A stretch of 64,000 nucleotides of DNA from Tetracentron sinense (lineage: Eukaryota > Streptophyta > Magnoliopsida > Trochodendrales > Trochodendraceae). Shown in pieces: positions 37,401-49,400 of the stretch. A program made the translations under genes and the position numbers. The stretch's first letter is position 1. Each line of letters opens with the position of its first letter. The stretch is from the NCBI GenBank assembly GCA_015143295.1, contig CM026554.1, forward strand, positions 28,657,531 through 28,721,530, written 5' to 3'. The notes beneath the pieces were generated by a model. That model had not been told where the DNA came from. It was given only the letters and a program-made list of their open reading frames with translations, and did not search any database.

Positions 37401-40400
37401 GTGCTTCTCTGCAGGTTGCTCAGGAGAGACCCAATGGGTGCACTTGGTTATGCGAGTTGGAAACCTTCTCTGATGAAGATTGCTGAGTCTGCTGATGGCC
37501 GCCCTTATGAGATGGGTGTAGTTGCTGCCCTGAGGAACGGAGAGGTTCTTGGAAGTCAGACTGTTCTAAAAAGTGACCACTGTCCTGGTTGTCAAAACCT
37601 AACTTTACCAGAGAGAGTGGATGGTGCACCTAATTTCAGGGAAGTTCCTGGGTTTCCTGTTTATGGTGTTGCTAATCCAACCATCAATGGTATTCAAGCT
37701 GTTATTCGGAGGATAGGTAGCACTAAAGGGGGCCGTGCAGTTTTTTGGCACAATATGAGAGAAGAGCCTGTTATCTACATCAATGGAAAACCATTTGTGC
37801 TTCGTGAGGTGGAAAGACCATTCAAGAATATGTTGGAGTACACGGTAAATGACTGGATTTCTCATTATGTTAATGTATATTTTCACTCTATGAAACAGAA
37901 GCATGGAACTGTATCAGCATCAGGCATAAACATCTTGTGTCAGAGACCTGACATGCTAATGCATGATATCGTTATGTGATGGCATCAAAAGCCATGTGAT
38001 CATTTATTTGTAACAGTATGAAGTATAAGGAAACTGTGTAATTTTGTTGTCACAAAATGAAGAAATCACAGCTTTTCCTAGAAAACGTGTCAGCATGTAT
38101 TCAACGCTGCAATTTTTTTTGGAAAGTGTCCTTACTCCTTACATAATGCTGCATTGATGCAAAGATATGATACCTAGCTAAGAATGGCAGTTCAATGCAT
38201 AATGGTCAAGGATTGTAATCTTCCTTCTAATGCGTGTGATCTAACTGTTCTGAATTTATGATTTTTTCTCCTTTTTCCTTTACCTAGCCGTAAATTTTGA
38301 ACTGAAGGATTAAGATATTGGTTTTTTCAGGGAATTGATCGTGAGAGAGTGGAGAAAATGGAAGCTCGGTTGAAAGAAGACATTCTGCGAGAGGCTGATC
38401 GCTATGGAGGTGCAATAATGGTAATTCATGAAACAGATGATGGGCAAATATTTGACGCTTGGGAACATGTGAGTTCTGAAGCAATTCAGACCCCACTGGA
38501 GGTTTACAAATGCTTAGAGGCTGAGGGTCTCCCCATTAAGTATGCACGCGTCCCCATCACTGATGGTAAAGCTCCCAAAAGTTCTGACTTTGACACAGTG
38601 GCAATGAATATTGCCTCTGCTTCGAAGGACACTGATTTTGTTTTCAATTGCCAGGTACAGGTTTTATAAGTTTCATCAAGTTGGATTTGTTGCACATGTA
38701 GATGAATATGTTCATGAACTTCTCTGAATCCAAATGGAAAAATATCCTTTTTAGCTAAGTTAAATGTATTTGCAGATGGGTAGAGGGAGGACAACCACCG
38801 GTACTGTGATTGCTTGTCTTCTCAAACTTAGAATCAATTACGGGAGACCTATTAGAGTACCGCTCGAAGACGTGTCCCATGAAGAGGTGGACAGTGGTTC
38901 CTTGAGTGGTGAAGAGGTTGGAGGTAATGGTCTTGCATCTACTTCCAATATGATACAACTAAGAAGTGGAAAGGAGCCAAATCGTGCATTTGGCATCAAC
39001 GACATCCTATTGTTGTGGAAGATAACAAGATTATTTGATAATGGTGTGGAATGCCGGGAGGCCTTGGATGCTATTATCGATAGATGTTCGGCTCTGCAGA
39101 ACATACGCGAAGCTGTTCTGCAATACAGAAAGATGTTCAATCAACAACATGTAGAGCCAAGGGTGAGGATGGTGGCATTGAACCGTGGTGCTGAGTACTT
39201 GGAGCGCTACTTTCGGTTGATTGCTTTTGCAGCATACCTGGGGAGTGAAGCATTTGATGGTTTTTGTGGACAAGGAGAATCCCGGATGACATTTAAGACT
39301 TGGTTGCATCAGAGACCAGAAGTCCAAGCAATGAAATGGAGCATAAGATTAAGGCCTGGGAGATTCTTCAATGTCCCTGTAATTCTTCTTTCCCCTTTCT
39401 GACTTTGAGAACCAGGGCTGTACAAGATACATGTCATTTCCTTATTACTGCAGTGTTCTGTATTACTTGGATTAGGCTTTTACGAAGGCATGTCTAATTT
39501 TGGTTATGTGGACACCAGGAGGAGTTAAGAGTACCACATGATTCTCAACATGGCGATGCAGTGATGGGAGCTATAGTCAGGGCTCGTAGTGGTTCTGTTC
39601 TTGGTAAAGGTTCCATACTAAAAATGTACTTCTTTCCTGGCCAGAGAACTTCCAGCCACATACAAATCCATGGTGCACCGCATGTTTACAAGGTAATGTT
39701 CACAAATTCACTCACCAAAAGCATTCTCACACTTTACTAGGCAAACCTGTCATACCTATAGAGGCAAATCTGTATCCAATAGGGATACAAGACCAGTTGA
39801 TGTGTATATTCAGTGTTTTTTTTTAAATATCTTACAATGTATATTTTGCCTCTGAAAAGAATGTTACATGTGTGACAAAAGAATAGAATCCATTACATTC
39901 CTTATTCCCTCCCTAAGCCCATGACACTCATGTTATGAGTTATCACATGCATAACCTGGAGAGGGACACTGAGACTCTTGTTAGAATACTGTGAAGTGAA
40001 GAGAACAAAAGGCGAAGAGTGAAGAAAGAGTGCTCTCCTTTGTCTGTGAAACCTAGTATCAAGATGGGAAAGAGAAAGGGAAAACACAATAATAAATAAA
40101 TTTAGAAATAAAAAGGAAAGGGATAATTCGTCAATAAAGATAATGTTTGTTATCATTGCAAGAAACCATGCCATATAAAGAAGAGTTGTTGAGTATTTCA
40201 TGGAAAACCCGAGGAGAGTCCTTCACTCCCAGCCTCTCAGGTACTCGTCTCTCCCTAGTCCCTACCCTGCACTAAATCAAACATTGCAGGTGGATGGATT
40301 CAAGGTCCACTTCTCATGTTTGTAATCCCGTGCAGGGATTTCACGATATATAGGAGAGAAGTTATGGAGATTGGAGACTACATTTTCATGGGCAATGGAG

Positions 40401-43400
40401 ACCGCATAGAAGTAGGAATAGAATATTGTGAGATTTAATTAGAGGATGGTAGTAGTTGGAAGAAACTTGATTTTTTGTCAAGAGTTTTATATGACCCCAA
40501 TATTAGAAGAAACTTAATTTATGCTCCCTGCTTTATGTGATACTAGTGACTGCTCTATTTGTTTTAATAATAAGTCAGTTATTATTAAGATGGATAATTT
40601 TGTGATTCATGGATTTTTTTGTGATTATCTATATAAGTTACATACAACATCCTACTCTTTGAACTTGATTGTTAAATAATATCGTGATTTATATTCTTCT
40701 AATTTTAGCATCATCGATTGGGTCACTTTGGGAAAGAAAGAATGCTTAAATTGGTCGAGGAATATTAACTTAACTAAGTTTAGATAAATTTGGGGTTTGT
40801 GTAGGCCGTGTGAAAGGAAAAATAACTCAAAAGCCCTTTAAGAAGGAGGGAAAGGTCTCTTAGTGTGCTTGTCCTTATTCATTCTGATAGTTGTGGCCCC
40901 ATAGATGTTCCCTCCAAGAACGGTCATAATTATTTTATTACTTTCATTGATGATTACTCCAGATGTAGATGCATATACATATTAGGCCACAATTTTAATG
41001 CATTGCAATCTTTCCATGACTATAAAGCTGAAGTTGAAAAAAAAAAAACAGGAAAAGTTATTGAAGCTCTCTTGTCAAATAGAGGAGAATGTTTTTCAGC
41101 TTAGTTTGGTTCTTCTTATGTAATAATCTTAATCTCATCAGGCGAAGAACGCCTCAATAAAATGGCATTGCGGAGGGGGTGAAATAGAACTTTGTTGGAA
41201 ATGGTCCGATCTATGATATGAATGAAAGAGACTTGCCTTTTAGGTTTTGAAGACCGCTGCATAATTTTGAATCGTGTTCCTAGTAAATCAACTTAGAAGA
41301 CTCCATTTAGATAGTAGTTGTAAGTTGGCCACAAACCCAAGACTGGTCAACTTGTGTTACTTAGGGTTCACCTGCTAGAGCACTTTTCTCATGATGAGAA
41401 GTTAAAGGTTGAACCTAAGACCATATTGTTACTTTATGGTTTATCCTTTTCATTCTAAAGATTTTAAAATATATGTCAAGAATAGTGGTACAATTTTTTA
41501 ATCTCATAGCATGTCTTTGAAATGTGTTGATGGAAAAGAGTGCAGAACATAAAGTAGATGTCTCTGAGAATGATATTTCTCCCTCTCCAGTAGAACCCTC
41601 TATTGTCTCTTCAGATTCCTCTCCTGCTTCTGTTGTACTGAGGGAAGTTAGAGGCATTGTAGCGCTGCTTTTCATCCTGACAATTATACATTTTCTTAGA
41701 GAGACTTATCCTTGGATTATAATAGGGATGTTGCCGATCTGATTGACTTTTAGGGTGAAATGACTGACGTTGATGCATTACATTAGAAAGAAGCAATGAA
41801 TAATGAGTTAGAAACTTAGAATCAATGTATAAGAATGTTGTTTTTGGACTTTGGTTGATCTACCAAAAGGGTACAAACAAACGGGGTGTTAGTGGATTTT
41901 AAGCGAAAGCAGATATCGAACATTAGAGTTGTAAAATAGGTAAGAATATTGGAAAAAGATTTACTCAGAAAGAAGGGATAGAAGTTGACACTTGTTCTCC
42001 AGTTACAAAGATTGCACCTATTTCTATTATTATTGCAAATGTTGCTCATTTTTATAATGATTTATTTCAGATGGATTTGTTCCTGGTTGTTGAGATATGA
42101 TGTATTATGTAGGTAGGTTACACCGAATCACCCCTCAGAGGTATACTTGTAACTTTTCTATTAGGGTTATTATAAATACAAAGAGATTAGAGAGAGGCAT
42201 TCTCTAATCCAGTTTTTCCCCGAATCTTCTTATTTCTCTATTCCATACCCTAGTTTACTAATCCTAATTTTCTACTTGGTATCAGAGCAAGAAATCAAGA
42301 CCTGCATTTTTTTAATGGCATGAATAGTGTTGTGAATAGTCTTACATGAATAGTGTCATGTGAATTGAATAATTACGCGTGAATAGTGCCGTGTGAATTT
42401 GATCAACGATCTTTTCTTCTGATTTGAGTTGATTGGAAACAACGAAGCACTGAAAAAATGGCCAATGATGGTGTGTTCAAAAGAATTTCCGATGCTACAT
42501 CGAAGGGTCCAAGCATTAAGATCACTCCGCCCATCACTAGTAGCTATGGTGATAATCCCGGCGTGCTAATCACAACAATAAAGTTGGATGACACCAACTT
42601 CCTTGAGTGGTCTAAGTCCGCTAAAATGTATATCGGCGGGAAAGGAAAGTTAAGGTACTTGACAGGTCGAGTGAAAGAACCGGCTATAGAGACCGAGACA
42701 TATGACAAGTGGGAGCAAGAGAACCTTATGGTTATGTCATGGTTACTACATTCCATGCAACCATCGGTTAGTAGAGGCTTCTTGTTTCTTCTGACAACGA
42801 AAGAGATTTAGGATAAGGCGACTCGAACCTATTCCCAGCGTCAGAACAGTGCTAGAGTGTACTAGTTGAGGGAAAAGATAGCTACTCTTCATAAGGGGGG
42901 AGAGGAGTCTATCTACCTATTACTCCACTATTCAAGGTCTTTGAGAAGAGTTGAACTATTTTCAAGTCATCCAGTGGGACACTGATAAAGACAAAGATAG
43001 GCACAATAAACAAGTGGAAATGAACATAATTTATGACTTCTTGGCGGGCTTGAATCCGGAATTTGAAGTCACCCGGGTTCAGCTTTTAGAGAAAGATGAG
43101 CTTCTTTGTTTAGACCAAGTTTATTCCTAGTCCAAGGTGCGGAAAGCAGGAAAAAGGCAATGGTACTTACTCCGACCAGCGATCATCTTGCCCTTGCCAC
43201 ATCTTCTAGTATTCCTCAAGGTGGGAAATACCCTTATCGGAAGAATAGGCCTCCTGATGAGAAAGAAAAGTTGAAGCGTGAGCATTGTGGGAAGACTAGA
43301 CATACTTGGGAAACATGTTGGGATCTCATTGGCTGGCCCGCAAAGTTTTCTTGTCCTGGACAGCAAATGGGCACCTCTCACGACAACACTGCAGCTTTCA

Positions 43401-46400
43401 TGCCCCCTACTTTGGGTACCTCAATTACATCGGTTTTTCCCACCTGACCATCTTCCTCCGAGAGCTTCTCTAATGCAAATATTGATCGTTTTCGGCGCAT
43501 TTTGAGTCAGATGGAAGGTTCTTCTACCTCTACTTCCTTTGCTCAGTCAGGTATTCACGCATCTGCTAATTTCGTTTCTCATTCCTAGTCCAGCCCGACC
43601 TGGATCATTGATTCAGGTGCGTCAGATCATATGACTTGTCTATCTACTGTGTTTTCTTCATATAGTCTCTTATCTGGAAGAGATTAAGTCAGGGTTGCTG
43701 ACGGATCTCTTTCTTCCATCTCTAGAAAGGGTGATGTCAAACTTACTAATGCCCTATCTCTTTCATCTGTTCTTTATGTTCCAAATTTATCATCAAATAT
43801 ATTGTCCATTAGCATTTAGCAGTCTGACCAAAAGTCTTAACTGTTGTGTCATTTTTTCCTACTCATTGTGTGTTTTAGGACTTGGTGACGAGGAAAACGA
43901 TTTGGAATGGTCCTGAAACAGATGAACTCTACCTCTTGGACGTGGATGACTCTCCTTCAACATTACAGATTAGTAGTAGTCCTAGTAGTAGTAATAATGA
44001 CGTCCAAATTAGATTGTGGCACAGTCAGCTAGGTCATTTGTCTTTTAAGTCCTTAAAGTTGGTCTTTCTGGACCTGTTTAAAGTTGTTCCTGGTCATAGT
44101 CTACAGTGTGAAGTGTGTAAACTCTCCAAACATTGTAGATCTACTTTCTCTTCAAGTATGAATAAAAGTGTGTCGTCTTTTCAGCTGATTCATTCTGATG
44201 TCTTGGGCCTGCCCTTACTTTGTTTGTGCATGACTATCGATATTTTATTTCTTTTGTGGATGATTTCTCCCATCATACCTGGATTTACTTGAAGTCTTGT
44301 GCTGAAGTCCTGGACCTCATCAAGAAGTTTCACAAGATGGTTTTCACTCAATTTGAGAAGCAGATTAAAATTTTCTGTTTTGATAATGCGAAGGAATACC
44401 TTAAGGGTGATTTAAGGCAATATATGACAATACACAGGATAATTCATTAAAACACATGCCTTTATACCTCTCAACAAAACGGGGTGGCCGAGCGTAAGAA
44501 CCTGTCACCTTTTGGAAGTAGCTCGAAGCTTACTGACCAGAATGAATATCCCAAAGAAGTTTTGGCCCAAAGTAATGCACACATCCGCATATTTGATTAA
44601 TCGCATGCCATCTCGGGTCCTGCAGTTGAAGTCTCCTTATCAACTATTCTCTCTAGACCAACCTCTATTTACTATCCCCTTTCGTGTCTTTGGTTGTGTC
44701 TGCTTCATTCATATTTTGGGTCCTCATCGAACCAAATTGGATCCAAAATCCATTTGTGGTGTCCTCTTGGGGTATTCCTTTACACAAAAGGGATACAGAT
44801 GTTTTGATCCTGTGTTGGAAAAATGTTTTGTTACCATGGACGTCACCTTTTTGAGAATGTTCCATTTTTTCCTCGTTCCTCTGCCTCTCTTCAGGGGGAG
44901 CATAGTGAATTGTTGGAAGAGAGTTTGCCTTCAGTTTCACTTCTAGTGTTGGTCCTTGATGGTATCCAATCTCTTGCTCCTACTGAGAATACTGCTAAGA
45001 TGGACCTACAAGTATATACCAGACGCGAAAAGGAGGGGACCACTGTGCTACGATCATCTCCCAACTCTAACTCCTCTGAAGCAGATAACATTGCTTCATT
45101 TTCTTCTGTGATTCCTATTTCTGTTCCTGATATTGATAATGATACTGCTCCCATTGCCATACACAAAGGGTAACGCCAATGTACGATTCATCATATCTCT
45201 AATTTTATCTCATATGCATCTCTGTCACCCTCTTATTTAGAATTCTTGTTGTCTGTTTTTTTATGTGTCTTTACCTTTTAGATTTCAGGAGGTTGTCTCT
45301 GATCCTAAGTGGTGCGATGCTATAATGGAAGAAATGAGAGCTCTGGTCAAGAACGGTACTTGGGAAATGGTACCCAAGGGAAAAAGAACTGTAGGTTGCA
45401 AATAGGTGTTCACCGTGAAACATAAGGCAGATGGATCGATCGAGAGGTATAAGGCAAGACTGGTAGCTAAGGGGTATACACAAACATACGAGATAGACTA
45501 TAAGGAGACATTTGCACCGGTTGCAAAAAATGAACTCCATATGAGTGCTCGTCTTTAACTGCGAATCACTCATGGTCCCTGCATCCGTTAGATGTAAAAA
45601 ATGCATTCCTCCATGGAAATCTATGAGAAGAAGTGTATATGTCTCATCCTCCAAGATTCAAGCTTCCTAATAGTGAAGGAAGAGTGTACAGGTTGAAGAA
45701 ATCTATCTATAGACTGAAACAGTCCCCCCGAGCTTGGTTTGAGAGGTTCAGTCAAAGCCATGCTGATCACACTCTTTTTGTCAAGATAAAAGGACAGTTA
45801 GTTACAACATTGATTGTCTACGTTAACAATATTGTGGTGACTGGAAATGACTTTTCAGAGATCCAAAACTTGAAGAAATCCCTAGCTACGGAATTTGAGA
45901 TCAAGGATTTGGGCAGTTTGAAGTACTTTCTGGGTATTGAGGTAGCTCGATCAAAGAAGGGCATCTTCGTATCGCAGCAGAAGTATACGTTAGACTTACT
46001 TATGGATACAGAGAAGTTGGGTTATCGGCCAACAGACACTCCTATTGAGCAGAATCATAAGTTGAGCTTGAGTGAGGGTCCATTACTAGAAGATAAAGAG
46101 ATCTACCAAAGACCGGTTGGTCGTCTCATTTATCTCTCTCATTAGACCTGACATCTCATATGCAGTCAGTGTAGATACTCAATTTATGCATGAACCTCGG
46201 ATTGCTCATTATGAGACAATGGAGAAAATTTTGAGATATTTGAAGCCTGCTCTAGGGAAGGGCCTTCTATTTGCTAACCATGGTTATTTCCGACTAGAAG
46301 CTTACATTGATGCTGATTGGGCTGAAAGTTTAGATGATAGGAGGTCTACCATAGGGTATTGTACGTTTCTTGGTGGTAATCTCATCACTTAAGAAGCAAG

Positions 46401-49400
46401 AAGCAAAATGTAGTAGCTAAGTTAAGTGCTGAAGCTGAATATAGGGCAATGACTCATGGGGTAGCAGAATTATTATGGCTGAAGAATTTACTTCAAGATC
46501 TGGGGATGAAGGTGGATGTTCCTATGAATTTGTTTTGTGATAACAAGGCGGCAATCAAAATTGCCCAGAATCCCATTCAGCATGATCAAATTAAACATTT
46601 AAATTGACACACTTTATTAGAGAACAAGTTGCTTCAGGAAATCTTTGCTTGCTGTTTGTTACAACAGGATATCAACTAGCTGATATACTCACAAAGGGGA
46701 TTACTAAGGCTAGTTTAAAAGGTGTTCTTAACAAGCTGAGCATGTTGAATATCTATGCTCAGCTTAAGGGGGAGTGTGAGATATGATCTATTATGTAGGT
46801 GTGTTACACTGAATCACCCCTCAGGGGTATACTTGTAATTTTTTTATTAGGGTTATTATAAATACAAAGAAATTAGAGAAAGACACTCTCTAATCTAGTT
46901 TTTCCCCTAATCTTCTTCTTTCTCTCTTCCATAAACCCTAATTTACTATCCTAATTTTATACTCTGGTTATTCAAAAGTGTGCAAATTGTCCAAGGCACT
47001 ATATGGTTTGGAACAAGCTTTTAATAGTGATACTTGAAGTTTCATGATGGAATGGAGATTTTTGATGTTGAAAACAATTGTGAAGATTTTTCCTTGTTTG
47101 TGTACTGGTGGTTTTTTTTCTCACAGGGAATAATGCTTAGATAATTAGGATACCAAAGGTTGGCTCCTTCAGAACTTTGAAATAAAGGATCTCAAGGATG
47201 CCTCTTATGTTTTTGCTATCAAGATTAAGAGGAACGGAAGGGCAAGGATGCTGCTTTATTTCACACCATTAATGTTCATAGCATCCTTTCCAAATTCTCT
47301 ATGGAAGGATGCAAACCTGGAGCTGCTCCTATAGTCAAAGGAGATATTTTCAACAGATCTTAGTGTCCTCGGAATGAAGTATAGAGGAAGGAAATTAATA
47401 TACTTAGACCCATTTTTGGTTTGGCCATATGGAGCATAATGTACCTCATGATTTGCACTACTCGATATCAGTTTGATCCTAGACTATGTTACTGGGTAGG
47501 GATTAAAAGAATTTTGCGATATCTAAAAACAACAAGGTCAGTTAGACTCATATTCTTGTCATCTCCTTTGTGTGTGGAAGGTTACTCTGATTCAGATTCT
47601 TTGGGCGATCAAGATGATCGAAAGTGGTCTAATTCTGGTTTTGTATTGGTGTTCAGTGGAGGGGCAGTTTCATGGAAAAGCAAGAAACAGTCTTGCGTTG
47701 CCATTTCTATGATGGAAGCCAAGTATGTGGCTTTTTGTTCGTTGCTCAAGAGGCTATTTGGATCAAGAACTTCATACGAGTTGTATGTTGTAGATTTTAT
47801 TCAAGATCCTGTCACAATATACCATGAGAATGATACTGTTTGCGGTTTGATTAAGGATTCTCGGTTCCATAGTAGAACCATGCACAATCATGGAAAAATA
47901 TCATTTCATCATGGATAGAGTACAGAGGAACCAATTAGTTGTCGAAAGAAAGAGCTCTACAGAGATGACCCTATGATTAGGGGGTTGAGTGTTAAAAGTA
48001 TTTCTAAAAAATGTTAATAACATGGTGGATTCTCCTTGGTTCTGATTGGGCAAAGTGGGAGATTGTTGGCTTTAATTATTTGTGGCCTTGCTCAGAATAT
48101 TTACTGTTACGACATTTTATTTTATGCATTCATACTTGATTGATCATGGTATTCTTGATGTACATCTCATATTATTCGGTCATCTAATGGATAATTAGAA
48201 TGGTGTTCTTGATAGAAAGGTATTGGTGGAGAGTCAATTCACTATAGGACCTTTCCACATGAATACCCATTTTTTTATACGGCATGTGTGATCATGATCG
48301 ACAGGATGGCCTTATTTATGGAAATTATGTGTGGGATCGTCACATAGAATAGAGAGCATTCGATTGCCACCTTTTCAACTTTCCTGGATATGAGAATCGT
48401 TGTGATTCTTTTGAAAATATATAAACCACTTTTGGGATGGCATGACATGGGACCACATTGATAATAGTTTTGATGCATCCAATCATGTGGAGGGTTTTGC
48501 ATTTTGTGAGAAGTATTGAATGGAACTACTCTGATTATCTCATTCTTGTGGCAAATGTGTGATATTGAGAATTCAAACAAACCCAAGAAATTCTTAGAAA
48601 GTTCATAAAATTATATGTGCTTTTCTCATAAAATTGATTTATTATTCAAATGCTCTATTTGGGATAAGGCATAGATGATGATTTTACTTTATTCATAAAA
48701 GTGCATCTTCCCCAAAAACGTATTATTCTTGAAATGGTTTTTATTGAAACTCGTTATTTTAAGTGTATTTACACTTCTTTAGGAATTAGGAAACTTGAAG
48801 GAACATTTGTACTTTGACTTCTTGTTGGAGAGGAAAATTGAGTTAGATATTGACTTATATTAAGGAAACTTTAATGAAAAGTAGAAGAATCCTTGTTTGA
48901 GTTGGACTAGGGTTGATGGCCGTGTTCACTCTATATTAGTAAGCTAAGAAGGTCCCCAACCACTACAATTTTCATCCAAATATCTTCCAAGGGTGTGAAG
49001 TCCTTCAATCAAACCTTGGAGCAAAGTATTGAGTGGGATCCAAGCTTAGACATCAGTTCATAGTTCATACATCCTGGACTTTGATTTTGGCATTAGTTTA
49101 TCCATTCTAGGGATCTAAAAGATGTAGTATGGGAGTAAATGGGTTAATCCATTATCTCTAGATTTTAGTCTAGTTTTGTCTTAAGTGAAAAATTAATAGT
49201 CTATATTAGATTGAATGGAGGGTTTAGACTTCATTTTAGTAGGGTTTTCTTAAGGGGAAGATATTTTGCTTTGTAAGCCTTCTGGCAGAAATTCTTTGGA
49301 GGAAGAATAGGAAATTCTGTTTTTCTATGGTGACAACCAGCCATATTCTACAACAAATTGGAAGTGTTCTTGGCTGATCTCACAGCCTGTGCATGTGCTC

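Larger units (their letters stand above)
30357..37414 (+). other. 7.1 kb intron
   Basis: 30357-31505 and 35088-37414 are AT-rich host intron sequence without recognisable genes. The middle is occupied by the hAT-type element 31506-35087. A run of 13 C lies at 36290-36302. Confidence 0.8.
42088..46963 (+). mobile_element. Younger Ty1-copia element with both LTRs, 4.9 kb
   Basis: It has a 5' LTR, primer site, gag-pol remnant, polypurine tract and 3' LTR, and the whole is flanked by the 5 bp duplication CTGGT (42083-42087 and 46964-46968). The flanking text reads continuously through the reverse transcriptase of the older copia, so the insertion point is certain. Domain order protease, integrase, RT, RNase H identifies Ty1-copia; short LTRs of about 190-200 bp resemble Ale-type lineages, but I cannot confirm the lineage. 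Coding parts are broken by many stops and shifts. Confidence 0.92.
40000..48063 (+). mobile_element. Older Ty1-copia element, decayed and split by a younger one
   Basis: Left part, about 40000-42087: gag zinc knuckle [14 protein letters not shown] (about 40147-40190), GAG-pre-integrase [16 protein letters not shown] near 40710, integrase core [20 protein letters not shown] near 40880, and the start of reverse transcriptase ([16 protein letters not shown]) near 41970. Right part, 46969-48063: RT continues as [16 protein letters not shown], then [17 protein letters not shown], RNase H ([19 protein letters not shown]), and a purine tract AAAGTGGGAGA next to TGTTGGCTTTAATT at 48064, the probable 3' LTR start. 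I found no 5' LTR. Many stops; inactive. Confidence 0.82.

Noticed and set aside
37845..37979. Coding extension past the exon at 37415-37844
   Set aside because: The family text jumps from EYT to GIDRERVE at 38331, and a good GTAAAT donor lies at 37845; the extension is intron read-through.
37054..39327. Minus-strand frames of 90-100 codons opposite the paladin exons
   Set aside because: Shadows of the + strand coding exons; no independent domain text.
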